This document shows, one piece after another, positions 1 through 8,594 of a DNA stretch of 60,565 nt. Made by a program: the position numbers and the translations under genes. Source of the stretch: an uncultured Oscillospiraceae bacterium. Its GTDB lineage: Bacteria > Bacillota > Clostridia > Oscillospirales > Oscillospiraceae. The DNA is taken from positions 1 to 60,565 of the forward strand of contig CANQNS010000013.1 in the NCBI GenBank assembly GCA_947625285.1. Direction: 5' to 3'. The first letter of the stretch is position 1; each line of letters opens with the position of its first letter. The notes under the pieces are model-generated. The model did not search any database. It was not told the origin of the DNA and was given only the letters and a program-made list of their open reading frames with translations.

Positions 1-123
1 AACTTCACCACCCAGCCCAAGCTGCTGCAGCTGTTCGACAAGGCCACCGGCAACAACCTTATCTGGTACGACAAGGCCTCCGCCGACATCTGCGCTCCCG
101 TCTGCAAGAGCTACGATTTCTAA
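1..123 (+). CDS. C-terminal 40 residues of an unrecognised protein (partial)
   Basis: An open frame runs from the window edge to a TAA at 121-123. The 40 residues end in ICAPVCKSYDF, with two Cys four residues apart near the C-terminus. Codon use (CTG, GCC, AAG, ATC) matches the neighbouring real genes, and a strong terminator follows 15 bp later, so this is a genuine gene end. Too little is present to name a family; the missing upstream part would decide it. Confidence 0.75.
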   Translation, partial: NFTTQPKLLQLFDKATGNNLIWYDKASADICAPVCKSYDF

Positions 124-137
124 GTCCGTTCCAACAG

Positions 138-168
138 GCTCCCGCCCCGCCCGGGGCGGGAGCTTTTT
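138..168 (+). terminator. Rho-independent terminator after the partial first gene
   Basis: An 11-bp perfect GC-rich stem (138-148 with 153-163) with a 4-nt loop is followed directly by five T. It isolates the upstream gene from the polyphosphate operon. Confidence 0.9.
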
Positions 169-228
169 GCGCCCGGGTCCGGCGGGGCCATAAATATTAC
201 AAAAATGTAGAAAAAATGACAGTTTATT

Positions 229-257
229 TTGACAGATCGGCGCATATGTGCTATCTT
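229..257 (+). promoter_or_regulatory. Sigma-A promoter of the polyphosphate operon
   Basis: TTGACA at 229-234 and TATCTT at 252-257 are separated by 17 bp, in an A/T-rich stretch unlike the surrounding coding DNA. The start would fall near 264, about 33 nt before the ATG of the first gene. Confidence 0.8.
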
Positions 258-296
258 ATTTCTATCAATCTAACAATTTAAACGGAGGCGGGAAAC

Positions 297-1871
297 ATGA
301 TCCGGGACTTCAAGAGGAAAGACGACAAGCTGAACAAAGCCGCCCGAAAGGCGGAGATACGGCGGCTGCGTGAGATGCTCGTCAACCAGCAGCAGACCAT
401 CCGGGAACCCAAGCTGCCGGTCATCGTGCTGCTGGAGGGCTGGGACTGCGCGGGCAAGGGCAACCTGATCAACGAGCTGATCTGCGAGATGGACCCCCGA
501 TTCTACTCTGTTACCAATTTTGAAAGGGTGCCGGAGTCGGAGGAGCGGTACCCCTTCCTGAAAAAGTTCTTCGACGTGCTGCCGGAAAACGGGAAATTCC
601 TGTTTATGGACACCGGCTGGATGGAGGACGTGGTGGGGAAGTATCTCCGCCGGGAGATATCCAAGGAGGAATATGAGCGGCGGGTGAAGTCCTGCGGCAT
701 CCTGGAGCGGCAGCTCCGGGACAACGGGTACGTCCTGGTGAAGCTCTTCCTACATATCTCCCGCAAGGAGCAGCTCCAGCGCATCACCGCCCTGCGGGAG
801 AACCGGGACACCCAGTGGCGCATCTCCGGGGACGACCTGTGGCAGCAGCAGGAGTACGACCGGTTTTTGGAGACCTACGACCAGTTCATGGAGGACACGG
901 ATAAGATCGCGCCCTGGCACGTCCTGGACGGGGCCAGCCGGAAGAAGGCCCTGTACGACGCGCTGACCGCCATCACTGAGACCGTGGAGAAGGCCATCGA
1001 GGCGGGCCGGTATGTGGGCAAGCCCACCGGCAAGAAATTCCCGCTGCTGGGCCATCCCTCCCAGAAGGACGCCGATCTCACCGCGGCCATTGACCCGGCC
1101 GAGTATAAGACCGAGCTGAAGCGGCTGCAGAAAAAGCTCGCCAAGCTCCACAACCAGATCTACCGCAAGAAGATCCCCGTGGTGATCTGCTACGAGGGCT
1201 GGGACGCCGCCGGCAAGGGAGGCAACATCCGCCGGCTTGCCTATCCGCTGGACCCCCGGGGCTTCGACGTGATCCCCATCGCCAGCCCCACGCCGGGCGA
1301 GCTGGCGCGGCACTTCCTGTGGCGGTTCTGGACCAAGCTGCCCCGCAGCGGCCATGTGGCTATCTTCGACCGCACCTGGTACGGCCGGGTGATGGTGGAG
1401 CGGATCGAGGGCTTCTGCTCCGAGAACGACTGGAAGCGGGCCTACGGCGAGATCAACGAGTTCGAGCGTGAGCTGACGGACTGGGGCACCGTGGTGCTGA
1501 AGTTCTGGATCCACATCGACCCGGATACCCAGCTGGAGCGGTTCGAGGCCCGGCAGAACACGCCGGAGAAGCAGTGGAAGATCACCGACGAGGACTGGCG
1601 CAACCGGGAGAAATGGCCCCAGTATGAGCAGGCCGTGGAGGATATGCTGCAAAAGACCAGCACCAAGTACGCGCCCTGGTATATCATCGAATCCGTAGAT
1701 AAAAAATACGCCCGTATCCGCACGCTGCAGATCGTCACCGACGCGCTGGAGAAAGCGGTGGAGGATAACGTGGTCCGGGGGATGAAGAGTCAATGGCCGA
1801 AGAAGAAAGAGCAGAAGAAAGAGCCCAAGAAGGAGCAGAAGAAGGAGCCCAAGACCGAGGCGGAGAAGTAA
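297..1871 (+). CDS. pap: Polyphosphate:AMP phosphotransferase (two-domain PPK2)
   Basis: Cytoplasmic kinase of the PPK2 family in the tandem-domain (class II, PAP) form, which moves phosphate from polyphosphate to AMP, giving ADP. It has 524 residues, near the usual size of about 500. Each half carries a Walker-A loop of the PPK2 type: EGWDCAGKG at residues 47-55 and EGWDAAGKG at 300-308. The C-terminal half keeps the Walker-B/lid signature FDRTWYGR (357-364). The N-terminal half has MDTGWMED (104-111) instead, so only the second half looks fully catalytic. The last 25 or so residues are a K/E-rich tail translated from DNA that also encodes the start of ppk1. The start is fixed by ACGGAGGCGGG just upstream. 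Pairing with ppk1 gives the cell synthesis and use of polyphosphate from one transcript. Confidence 0.92.
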   Translation: MIRDFKRKDDKLNKAARKAEIRRLREMLVNQQQTIREPKLPVIVLLEGWDCAGKGNLINELICEMDPRFYSVTNFERVPESEERYPFLKKFFDVLPENGKFLFMDTGWMEDVVGKYLRREISKEEYERRVKSCGILERQLRDNGYVLVKLFLHISRKEQLQRITALRENRDTQWRISGDDLWQQQEYDRFLETYDQFMEDTDKIAPWHVLDGASRKKALYDALTAITETVEKAIEAGRYVGKPTGKKFPLLGHPSQKDADLTAAIDPAEYKTELKRLQKKLAKLHNQIYRKKIPVVICYEGWDAAGKGGNIRRLAYPLDPRGFDVIPIASPTPGELARHFLWRFWTKLPRSGHVAIFDRTWYGRVMVERIEGFCSENDWKRAYGEINEFERELTDWGTVVLKFWIHIDPDTQLERFEARQNTPEKQWKITDEDWRNREKWPQYEQAVEDMLQKTSTKYAPWYIIESVDKKYARIRTLQIVTDALEKAVEDNVVRGMKSQWPKKKEQKKEPKKEQKKEPKTEAEK

Positions 1872-3997
1872 CGCCTCCGGCGGAGCCCGCCGCCGCGCCG
1901 GCGGAGGAGCCCGGCTGCTTTCTGGACCGGGAGCTGAGCTGGCTGCAGTTCAACCTGCGGGTGCTGCACCAGGCGGGGGACGCGGACACGCCGCTGCTGG
2001 AGCGGCTGAAGTTCCTGGGCATCTATCACTCCAATCTGGAGGAGTTTTTCATGGTGCGGGTGGGCTCGCTGACCCACCGGGCCGCGCTGCTGCCAAAGGA
2101 GCGGGACGAAAAGACCCAGATGACCGCCTCCCAGCAGCTTCGGCGGATCATGGACGAGGTGACCGCCCAGCAGGAGACGAAATACCGCGTCTACCGGGGA
2201 CTTTTGAAGGACATGAAGGCCGCCGGGATCGACGTGGTGGATTTTCGCAAGCCCAGCAAGATGGACGAGGTGGCGGCGCGGAAGTTCTTCTCGGAGATAC
2301 GCCCGCTGCTGACGCCCCGGATCGTGGACGCGGAGCATCCGTTCCCCTTCATTGGCAACCGGGAGACCTGGCTGGCCTGCACCATCCGCAAGGGGGACAA
2401 GAGCGACGACGTGCGTCTGGGCCTGGTGCCCATCGTGCGGGTGCCGCCCTACCGGGTCTGCGAGGTGGACGGCCGCCAGAAGGTGATCCTGACGGCGGAG
2501 ATGGCCGCCTATTACGCGCCGTCGCTTTTCAAAAAGCAGGAGGTGCGCCAGAGCGTGCTGTTCCGGGTCACCCGCAACGCGGACGTGTTCATCGAGGGCG
2601 ATCTTGACTCCTTCGACGCGGACCTGCGCGCCTCCATGGAGAAGATGCTCCGCAAGCGCAAACGCCAGCAGCCCGTGCGTCTGGTGTTCAGCGGCAAGCC
2701 CTCCGCGAAGCTGCGCGCCATGCTGGTAAAGGCCCTGAAGGTGCCGGAGCAGAACGTGTTCGTCCAGCGGGTGCCCTTTGACCTGTCCTTTGGCTCCGGG
2801 CTGAAGCGAGGACCGGGGATGAAGTACCCGGAGCGGCCCCCAAGGCGCACGGTGGCTCTGAAAAAGGGCGAGTATTTTGCCTATCTGGAGAAAAAGGACA
2901 TCCTTCTGAGCTTCCCGTTCCAGAGCATGAGCTCCTTTGTGGACCTGCTGTACGAGGCGGCGGACGACCCGGACGTGGTGTCCATTCGGATCACCCTGTA
3001 CCGGCTGGCCGCCAGCAGCCAGGTGGCGGCGGCTCTCGCCTATGCCGCGGACCGGGGCAAGAGCGTGCTGTGCCTGCTGGAGCTGCGGGCCCGGTTCGAC
3101 GAGCAGAACAACATCGACTACTCCGAGGTGCTGGAGGACACCGGCTGCACGGTGATCTACGGCCTGCCGGACCAGAAGATCCACTCCAAGCTGTGTCTCA
3201 TCACCCGCCAGGTGAACGGCAAGATCCAGTACTTCACCCAGGTGGGCACCGGCAATTACAACGAGATGACCAGCGAGCAGTATACGGACCTGTCCGTCAT
3301 GACCTCCCGCCAGGAGGTGGGCCAGGACGCCGCCCAGGTGTTCGAGGCCCTGGCCCTGGGCCAGCTTCCCGGCGAGACGGAGACCATGTGGATCGCGCCA
3401 AACAGCTATCTGACCCGTGTCCTGGAGCTGATCGCCCGGGAGACCGCCAAGGGCCCGGCCGGCCGTATCGCCATCAAGGTCAACTCCCTCAACGACATGG
3501 ACGTGATGCGCGCTCTCATCGCCGCCTCCCAGGCGGGGGTCCGGGTGGAGCTTTTCATCCGGGGCATCTGCTGCCTGCGGCCGGGGGTGGAGGGCTTCAC
3601 GGACAATGTGACGGTCCGCAGCGTGGTGGGCCGGTATCTGGAGCACTCCCGCATCTTCGCTTTCGGCCAGGGGGAGGACCTGCGTGTGTTCGTGGGCTCC
3701 GGCGACCTGCTGAACCGGAACACCCGCCGGCGGGTGGAGGCGTTCATCGAGTGCGTGACGCCGGAGACCCGAAACGGGGCCCTGCGCGTCCTGGACGCCC
3801 TGCGGGGCGACCATGAGCGAAACTGGGTCATGCAGCCGGACGGCTCCTATGTCTGGGATCGGTCCGAGCCCGGCACCGCCAGCCAGGACCGGCTGTATAC
3901 ATATTTCTCCGAGCAGACCGTGGGCGGCGGACCGGTGCCCAGGGAGAGCGGCGGGATTTTGGCAAAGCTCCGCCGGCTGTTCTCGGAGGGGAAATGA
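1793..3997 (+). CDS. ppk1: Polyphosphate kinase PPK1
   Basis: Reversibly makes polyphosphate from the gamma-phosphate of ATP through a phosphohistidine. At 734 residues it is about 40 longer than usual because of an E/A-rich N-terminal extension; family homology starts near residue 42 at FLDRELSWLQFN, the normal PPK1 N-terminal motif. The PLD-like catalytic part holds QKIHSKLCLI with H464 as the likely phosphorylated His, followed by GTGNYNEMTS, and a later HSRIFAFG block. The ATG at 1793 overlaps the end of pap by 79 bp in another frame, which suggests translational coupling. A downstream start cannot be excluded because no ATG near residue 42 has a better ribosome site. A terminator follows. 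Confidence 0.93.
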   Translation: MAEEERAEERAQEGAEEGAQDRGGEVTPPAEPAAAPAEEPGCFLDRELSWLQFNLRVLHQAGDADTPLLERLKFLGIYHSNLEEFFMVRVGSLTHRAALLPKERDEKTQMTASQQLRRIMDEVTAQQETKYRVYRGLLKDMKAAGIDVVDFRKPSKMDEVAARKFFSEIRPLLTPRIVDAEHPFPFIGNRETWLACTIRKGDKSDDVRLGLVPIVRVPPYRVCEVDGRQKVILTAEMAAYYAPSLFKKQEVRQSVLFRVTRNADVFIEGDLDSFDADLRASMEKMLRKRKRQQPVRLVFSGKPSAKLRAMLVKALKVPEQNVFVQRVPFDLSFGSGLKRGPGMKYPERPPRRTVALKKGEYFAYLEKKDILLSFPFQSMSSFVDLLYEAADDPDVVSIRITLYRLAASSQVAAALAYAADRGKSVLCLLELRARFDEQNNIDYSEVLEDTGCTVIYGLPDQKIHSKLCLITRQVNGKIQYFTQVGTGNYNEMTSEQYTDLSVMTSRQEVGQDAAQVFEALALGQLPGETETMWIAPNSYLTRVLELIARETAKGPAGRIAIKVNSLNDMDVMRALIAASQAGVRVELFIRGICCLRPGVEGFTDNVTVRSVVGRYLEHSRIFAFGQGEDLRVFVGSGDLLNRNTRRRVEAFIECVTPETRNGALRVLDALRGDHERNWVMQPDGSYVWDRSEPGTASQDRLYTYFSEQTVGGGPVPRESGGILAKLRRLFSEGK

Positions 3998-4010
3998 TCC
4001 GTAACTGAAT

Positions 4011-4060
4011 AAAAGCGCCGCGCCGTATGCATTGACAGCATACGGCGCGGCGTTCGTTTT
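4011..4060. terminator. Bidirectional terminator between ppk1 and the arabinosidase operon
   Basis: A perfect 15-bp stem (4016-4030 with 4038-4052) and 7-nt loop. T-rich flank TTCGTTTT lies on the plus side and AAAA (T4 on the minus strand) on the other, so it can end both convergent transcripts. Confidence 0.9.
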
Positions 4061-4307
4061 ACCATTTTCCGTAAGGACAGCGGCCCCGCCTGGAGGCGGC
4101 CCGCAGCTCCACATAGCAGCCGCAGGCCAGGCAGGCGCCCCGGGTCAGCCGGTCACAGGCCTGGCAGGTCTCCAGCCGGGCGGCGTATCCCGCCGGGTCG
4201 GCACGGTCCCGGGGCGGGATGCGGTCGATGTGCTCCTGGAGCGTTTCCCGGTACGCCTGGGGGTCGTACTGCCGCAAAAGACAGCGCGTGCACCGGCGGC
4301 CGCTCAC
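4059..4307 (-). CDS. Small Cys-rich protein, DUF6171-like
   Basis: 82 residues with eight Cys, mostly in CxxC-type pairs (CTRC near the N-terminus; CQAC, CLAC and C-Y-V later), typical of a small metal- or cluster-binding protein. The pattern resembles the family I recall as DUF6171, whose function is unknown. It starts with GTG, and the preceding arabinofuranosidase stop overlaps it (GTGA), so the two are translationally coupled and this is the last gene of the operon. No role in sugar use is evident. Confidence 0.7.
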   Translation of the reverse strand: MSGRRCTRCLLRQYDPQAYRETLQEHIDRIPPRDRADPAGYAARLETCQACDRLTRGACLACGCYVELRAASRRGRCPYGKW

Positions 4308-5809
4308 GCCAGCTCCAGCCGGACGGAGGCCACGGAGCAGGCGGGCAGACGCACCTTGACTAAGGGCCCCACGCCCATCACGTCCAGCTTCTCCTCCCGC
4401 ACCATGTCGGGCTCGTCAAAGGTGTTGCGGCTGTGAACGTCCCCGGTGAGCAGGGCGCCCTGGCCCCGGTCCACGAAGGCGCCGCCCAGTTGGACGGTCA
4501 CGTCCTGCGCCTGGGTCAGAGACAGGTTGGCCGCCGTCACGGTGACGGCCCCGGCGGTCTCGTCCAGAGAGGCGGAGGCGTGGAGAGCGGGCAGTCCGCC
4601 GTCCGCGGTCCCGGCCCCCTCCACCCGGGCGTCCAGAAGCTGCGCGCCCTGGTGGCGGCGGTACATATGGAACACGTACCAGGTGGGGGTGCGGACCATC
4701 CGGGGCCCTTCCGTCAGCAGCACCGACTGGAGCACGTTCACCATCTGGGCGATGCAGGCCAGCTTCACCCGGTCACAGTGGCGGTTGAAGATGTTCAGCG
4801 TCACCGCCGCCACCAGCGCGTCCCGCATGGTGTTCTGCTGGTAGAGGAAGCCCGGATGGGTGCCCGGCTCCACGTCATACCAGGCGCCCCATTCGTCCAC
4901 CATCAGGCCGATCCGCTTTTCCGGGTCGTACTGGTCCAGGATGCCGCCGTGGAGCTTGATGAGCTCCTCCATCCACAGGGCCTTTTTCATGGTGGCGTAA
5001 TACTCCTCCGGGGAGAAGTCCGTCGCGCTGCCCTTGTGGTCCCAGCCGCCGGGGTGGACGTAGTAGTGCAGGCTCAGCCCGTCCATGAAGCCGTGGAAAT
5101 CCTCCGGCGGATGGGGCCTGGCGTAGCAGGTCTGGAGCACCCGGCGGGTCCAGTTGTCGTCGTCCACGTTGGGCCCGCCGCATATCTTGGCGATGGGGGC
5201 GGCGGGGTCGTACTGGCGCACATAGGTCTGGTAGCGACGGTAGAGATCGGCGTAGTACTCCGGCGTCATGTTGCCGCCGCAGCCCCAGTTTTCGTTGCCC
5301 ACGCCGAAGTAGTCCACCCGCCAGGGCTCCGGGTGGCCGTTTTGGGCCCGCAGCTCCGCCAGGGGGGAGACGCCGCCAAAGGTCATGTACTCCACCCATT
5401 CGCTCATCTCCCGGACCGTGCCGCTGCCCACGTTGCCGTTGACGTAGGTCTTACAGCCAAGCTGGCGGCACAGCTCGAAGTACTCATGGGTGCCGAAGGA
5501 GTTGTCCTCCACCACGCCGCCCCAGTTGGTGTTTACCATCCTTTTGCGGCTCTCCCGGGGGCCGATGCCGTCCCGCCAGTGGTACTCGTCGGCAAAGCAG
5601 CCGCCGGGCCAGCGCAGCACGGGCACCCGGATCTCCCGCAGGGCCTCCACCACGTCCCGGCGCATACCGTTCTCGTTGGGGATGCCGCTGTCCGGCCGGA
5701 CGAATATGCCCTCGTAGACGCACCGGCCCAGATGCTCGGAAAAGTGGCCGTATATCTCCGGGGAGATGCGGCCCTGGCGCGTGGCGGTGTCGATGTGGAT
5801 CGTGGCCAT
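4304..5809 (-). CDS. GH51 alpha-L-arabinofuranosidase (first paralogue)
   Basis: Retaining exo-glycosidase that removes L-arabinofuranose from arabino-oligosaccharides. It has 501 residues from the ATG at 5809, the normal GH51 length. The acid/base Glu is E173 in GNENWG and the nucleophile E306 in VDEWGAW; the N-terminal [12 protein letters not shown] block and RWPGGCF are also family hallmarks. There is no signal peptide, so it acts in the cytoplasm. The start is chosen over an upstream ATG because AAAGGAG lies 8 nt before it and GH51 homology starts there. It follows the GH43 gene by 17 bp. It differs clearly from the second GH51 at 13541, suggesting different oligosaccharide preferences. 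Confidence 0.93.
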   Translation of the reverse strand: MATIHIDTATRQGRISPEIYGHFSEHLGRCVYEGIFVRPDSGIPNENGMRRDVVEALREIRVPVLRWPGGCFADEYHWRDGIGPRESRKRMVNTNWGGVVEDNSFGTHEYFELCRQLGCKTYVNGNVGSGTVREMSEWVEYMTFGGVSPLAELRAQNGHPEPWRVDYFGVGNENWGCGGNMTPEYYADLYRRYQTYVRQYDPAAPIAKICGGPNVDDDNWTRRVLQTCYARPHPPEDFHGFMDGLSLHYYVHPGGWDHKGSATDFSPEEYYATMKKALWMEELIKLHGGILDQYDPEKRIGLMVDEWGAWYDVEPGTHPGFLYQQNTMRDALVAAVTLNIFNRHCDRVKLACIAQMVNVLQSVLLTEGPRMVRTPTWYVFHMYRRHQGAQLLDARVEGAGTADGGLPALHASASLDETAGAVTVTAANLSLTQAQDVTVQLGGAFVDRGQGALLTGDVHSRNTFDEPDMVREEKLDVMGVGPLVKVRLPACSVASVRLELA

Positions 5810-5826
5810 AAGTGTGTCTCCTTTTG

Positions 5827-6777
5827 TCAGTCGTCGTAGGAGAACAGGGGCCGGCCCGCCTGGTCCCACCGCAGGCGCATCAGCATGGCGTGGCGGTTGG
5901 GGTTATACAGGGGGTTGCCCACGATCTTCTCCTCGGTCCGGGCGTGATAGACCATGATGTCGTTTCCCTGCTCGTCGGTGGTGAAGCAGTTGTGGCCGGG
6001 ACCGTATATGCCCTTACCATAGTCGCTTTGCAGCACGGGCCAGCGCTCCTTTTTCCAGTTCAGCGGGTCCAGCAGATCCGTCCCCTCCCTGGCCGTCAGC
6101 ATGCCCATGCAGTACTTGGCCCCCGTCTCGGAGGCGGAATAAGTCAGATAGATATGGCCGGCGTGGTGGATGGCCGCCGGGCCCTCGTTGACCCAGAAGC
6201 CCACCCGCTCCCAGTCGTAGTCGGGGCCGGACAGCAGCACCTGGACCGTCTCCAGGCTGGTGGGGGAGCTCATCCTGGCGATGTAGAGGTTGGCGATCTG
6301 CTTGCCCACGCCCACCTTTTCCGACCAGACGTAATACCGCCGGCCGGCGTCCTCAAAGACCGTGCCATCCAGCGAGAAGGCCTCAAAGGAGAAATCGTCC
6401 CCCGCCGCCGGGGTCAGCTTGCCCCGCTCCGCCCAGGGACCGGCCATGGGATCGGGGCCCAGGCACTCTAGCACATAGGGCCGGATCTCCCAGATGTCGT
6501 CCTTGTCGCCGCCGGAATAGTAAAGATACCACTTTCCGTCCAGATAGTGCAGCTCCGGGGCCCAGATGTGGATGGACATGATCCCGCTGTCGTGCTTGTG
6601 CCAGACCTCCGTCTCCGGGGCTTGGGCCAGGCCCGCCAGGGTAGAGGCATGGCGCAGGCGGATGCCGTCGTATTCCGGCACGGAGGCGGTGAAGTAGTAG
6701 GTCCCGTCCGTGTGGCGGTATACGTAGGGGTCCGCCCGCTGGGGTATCCAGGGCTGGTTGAAGATCAGGTCAGGCAT
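5827..6777 (-). CDS. GH43 glycosidase, probable intracellular alpha-L-arabinofuranosidase
   Basis: A five-bladed propeller hydrolase of GH43, 316 residues and without a signal peptide. The N-terminal ADPYVYR supplies the catalytic base Asp, [11 protein letters not shown] is the usual second blade signature, and NEGPAAI gives the general-acid Glu. Single-domain intracellular members commonly remove arabinose or xylose from imported oligosaccharides. The ATG at 6777 is preceded by GGAGGAG. It is the first gene of a three-gene operon with GH51 and a small Cys-rich protein. Exact specificity (arabinofuranosidase against xylosidase) cannot be read from sequence; the neighbours favour arabinose. 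Confidence 0.88.
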   Translation of the reverse strand: MPDLIFNQPWIPQRADPYVYRHTDGTYYFTASVPEYDGIRLRHASTLAGLAQAPETEVWHKHDSGIMSIHIWAPELHYLDGKWYLYYSGGDKDDIWEIRPYVLECLGPDPMAGPWAERGKLTPAAGDDFSFEAFSLDGTVFEDAGRRYYVWSEKVGVGKQIANLYIARMSSPTSLETVQVLLSGPDYDWERVGFWVNEGPAAIHHAGHIYLTYSASETGAKYCMGMLTAREGTDLLDPLNWKKERWPVLQSDYGKGIYGPGHNCFTTDEQGNDIMVYHARTEEKIVGNPLYNPNRHAMLMRLRWDQAGRPLFSYDD

Positions 6778-6830
6778 ATGTCGCTCCTCCGGCCGTTATG
6801 ATTTACAAAGCGGCGTGTTTTGCGCTGTCC

Positions 6831-6859
6831 ATTCTATCATGCGGGCCGCCTGATTGCAA
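6831..6859 (-). promoter_or_regulatory. Promoter of the GH43-GH51 operon
   Basis: On the minus strand TTGCAA (6854-6859) is followed after 17 bp by TAGAAT (6831-6836), placing the start near 6825 and leaving a leader of about 48 nt to the ATG at 6777. Confidence 0.7.
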
Positions 6860-6898
6860 GCGGCCTGCGGCGGCCCGTATCGGTCCGCCCGACGGAGA

Positions 6899-8269
6899 TC
6901 ACTCATATTCTTTCGTCACGTTGTTCAGCCATTTGCGGCTGCGGTAATGCGCGATCACCCAGGGCCATTTGACAAACTCATCCGTGCAGAGCAGGAAGTA
7001 GACGACCAGATGCGGGAGCTTCAGCACAAAGGCGGAGATCAGTCCGAGGGGCACGCCGTAGCACCACATGTCGATCGTGTCGCAGATGAACCCAAAACGG
7101 CTGTCGCCGCCCGCCCGGAAGACGCCGGCGATCAGCGTCGTGTTCACGGCGGTGCCCATGATGTAGTAGGTGTTGATCAGCAGCATATATTTCAGGTAGC
7201 GCATGGCCTGCCCGGTCAGGGATGCGTGGGAGAGCACGAACGGGGAGGCGGCCAGCACGAAGAGCCCGCCGAAAAAGCCGGCGGCGACGCTCAGCCAGAG
7301 GAGCCGGCTCGCGTCTTTTTTCGCCCCTTCCATATCGTTCTGCCCCAGCTGCTTGCCGAGCCAGATCGTGGACACGCTTGCCAGGCTGTAGCAGAGGACG
7401 GTGGCGAAATTGCGGACGACCACGACGATGGAGTTGGCGGCCACCATATCGCTCCCAAGGTGTCCGAGAATGGCGGAGTAGACAGAGAACGCCACGCTCC
7501 AGGAAAGATCGTTCCCCAGCGCCGGGACGGAGAGCCGCAGAAAGTCTTGAAAGAGCACCTTGTTGCGCACGAATATGTAAGCGAACCGCATCTTGACGTT
7601 TGGGGAGAAGCAGGATGTCACGACGCAGCAGATGAGCTGGACGCCGCGGGCGATGCTGGTGGCGAGCGCCACGCCCGCGACGCCGAGCTTTGGCGCGCCG
7701 AACAGACCGTAGATGAACACGGCGTTCAGGAACACGTTCAGACCAAGCGCCAGCGCGTTCAACACGGTGCTGATCGTGACGCGCTCCACGCTGCGCAGAG
7801 CGGCCAGGTAGATCTCGGAGGCGCTCCAGAACAGGTAGCTGAAGCTCACGATGCGCAGATAGGTCGTGCCGAGCGCGATCAGCTCCGGGTCGTTTGTGAA
7901 GAGCTTCATCATCATCTGCGGCACAGTCAGCGCGCCGAGCGTGAAGACGCAGGCGATCACGAGAGAGAAGCGAAGGGCGATCCCTTCGATGAGCTCGATG
8001 GCACGGATGTCTTTCTTGCCCCAGTACTGGGCGCTCAGCATGGTCGCGCCCGTTCCGAGACCATAGAAGATCATGAAGAGGACGCTTGCATACTGAGCGG
8101 CAAGCGACACCGCGGAGATCGCGGACTGCCCGACGCTGTTGAGCATGACGACGTCGGCGGAGCTGACGGCCGCGCTCAGCAGATTCTGCACTACGATCGG
8201 CAGGGTCAGTTTCCCGATCTGCCGGTAAAACGGATCGTTCCGGTCGATGTGGAGCATGGGATCAAACAC
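6899..8269 (-). CDS. MATE family efflux transporter
   Basis: A 456-residue membrane protein with about twelve hydrophobic segments in two similar halves, as expected for MatE-domain antiporters that expel cationic drugs or metabolites using Na+ or H+. The N-terminal IGKLTLPIVVQNLLSAAVSSADVVML is cut here only for description; the key features are the LPIV entry and the SADV-MLN turn. I choose the GTG at 8269, which has AAAGGA 3 nt upstream; an ATG four codons later has no well spaced site. Leu is often CTC and Ala often GCG here, unlike the CTG/GCC-rich neighbours, so the gene may have a different history. It has its own promoter and lies between the two arabinose operons without an obvious functional link. 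Confidence 0.9.
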   Translation of the reverse strand: MFDPMLHIDRNDPFYRQIGKLTLPIVVQNLLSAAVSSADVVMLNSVGQSAISAVSLAAQYASVLFMIFYGLGTGATMLSAQYWGKKDIRAIELIEGIALRFSLVIACVFTLGALTVPQMMMKLFTNDPELIALGTTYLRIVSFSYLFWSASEIYLAALRSVERVTISTVLNALALGLNVFLNAVFIYGLFGAPKLGVAGVALATSIARGVQLICCVVTSCFSPNVKMRFAYIFVRNKVLFQDFLRLSVPALGNDLSWSVAFSVYSAILGHLGSDMVAANSIVVVVRNFATVLCYSLASVSTIWLGKQLGQNDMEGAKKDASRLLWLSVAAGFFGGLFVLAASPFVLSHASLTGQAMRYLKYMLLINTYYIMGTAVNTTLIAGVFRAGGDSRFGFICDTIDMWCYGVPLGLISAFVLKLPHLVVYFLLCTDEFVKWPWVIAHYRSRKWLNNVTKEYE

Positions 8270-8304
8270 CTGTCCTTTGATTTTTTGTATTTCTGACCGA
8301 TGTC

Positions 8305-8333
8305 ATTGTAGCAGAAGAAACGCGCCCGGACAA
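8305..8333 (-). promoter_or_regulatory. Promoter of the MATE transporter gene
   Basis: Minus-strand TTGTCC (8328-8333) and TACAAT (8305-8310) are 17 bp apart. The start would be near 8298, about 29 nt before the GTG. Confidence 0.7.
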
Positions 8334-8427
8334 GGGAAAAAGGTTAGTCTTGCACCTGACGGCAGCGCGGGAGACGCCATTGTATAGCGATCCTATAGTA
8401 TTTGCGGAAATAACTAAACAAAAAGGG

Positions 8428-8457
8428 TTGACGGGGGGGCTTTTTGTGTGTTATGCT
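8428..8457 (+). promoter_or_regulatory. Promoter of the arabino-oligosaccharide transport operon
   Basis: TTGACG (8428-8433) and TATGCT (8452-8457) are 18 bp apart. The non-coding stretch 8334-8594 holds this promoter and a roughly 130-nt leader; I see no gene in it and no clear riboswitch fold. Confidence 0.65.
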
Positions 8458-8594
8458 TGCGTTGGTGGGGCACCGGTGAAAAACGGGCTGCGCCGGTTTT
8501 ACATAGTTTTCGCGCCGCCCGCGGCGATAACGACGGAATATTGCTGGGTGCGAGAGCCCATCAATATAAATTTTATCAGGAGGGAATATCCAAA

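Noticed and set aside
1790-4114. A 774-codon frame antisense to ppk1
   Set aside because: Antisense shadow of a G/C-rich gene; ppk1 has full family motifs in the sense frame.
8334-8594. Riboswitch in the leader of the transport operon
   Set aside because: No conserved core of a known class and no terminator/antiterminator pair could be recognised by eye.
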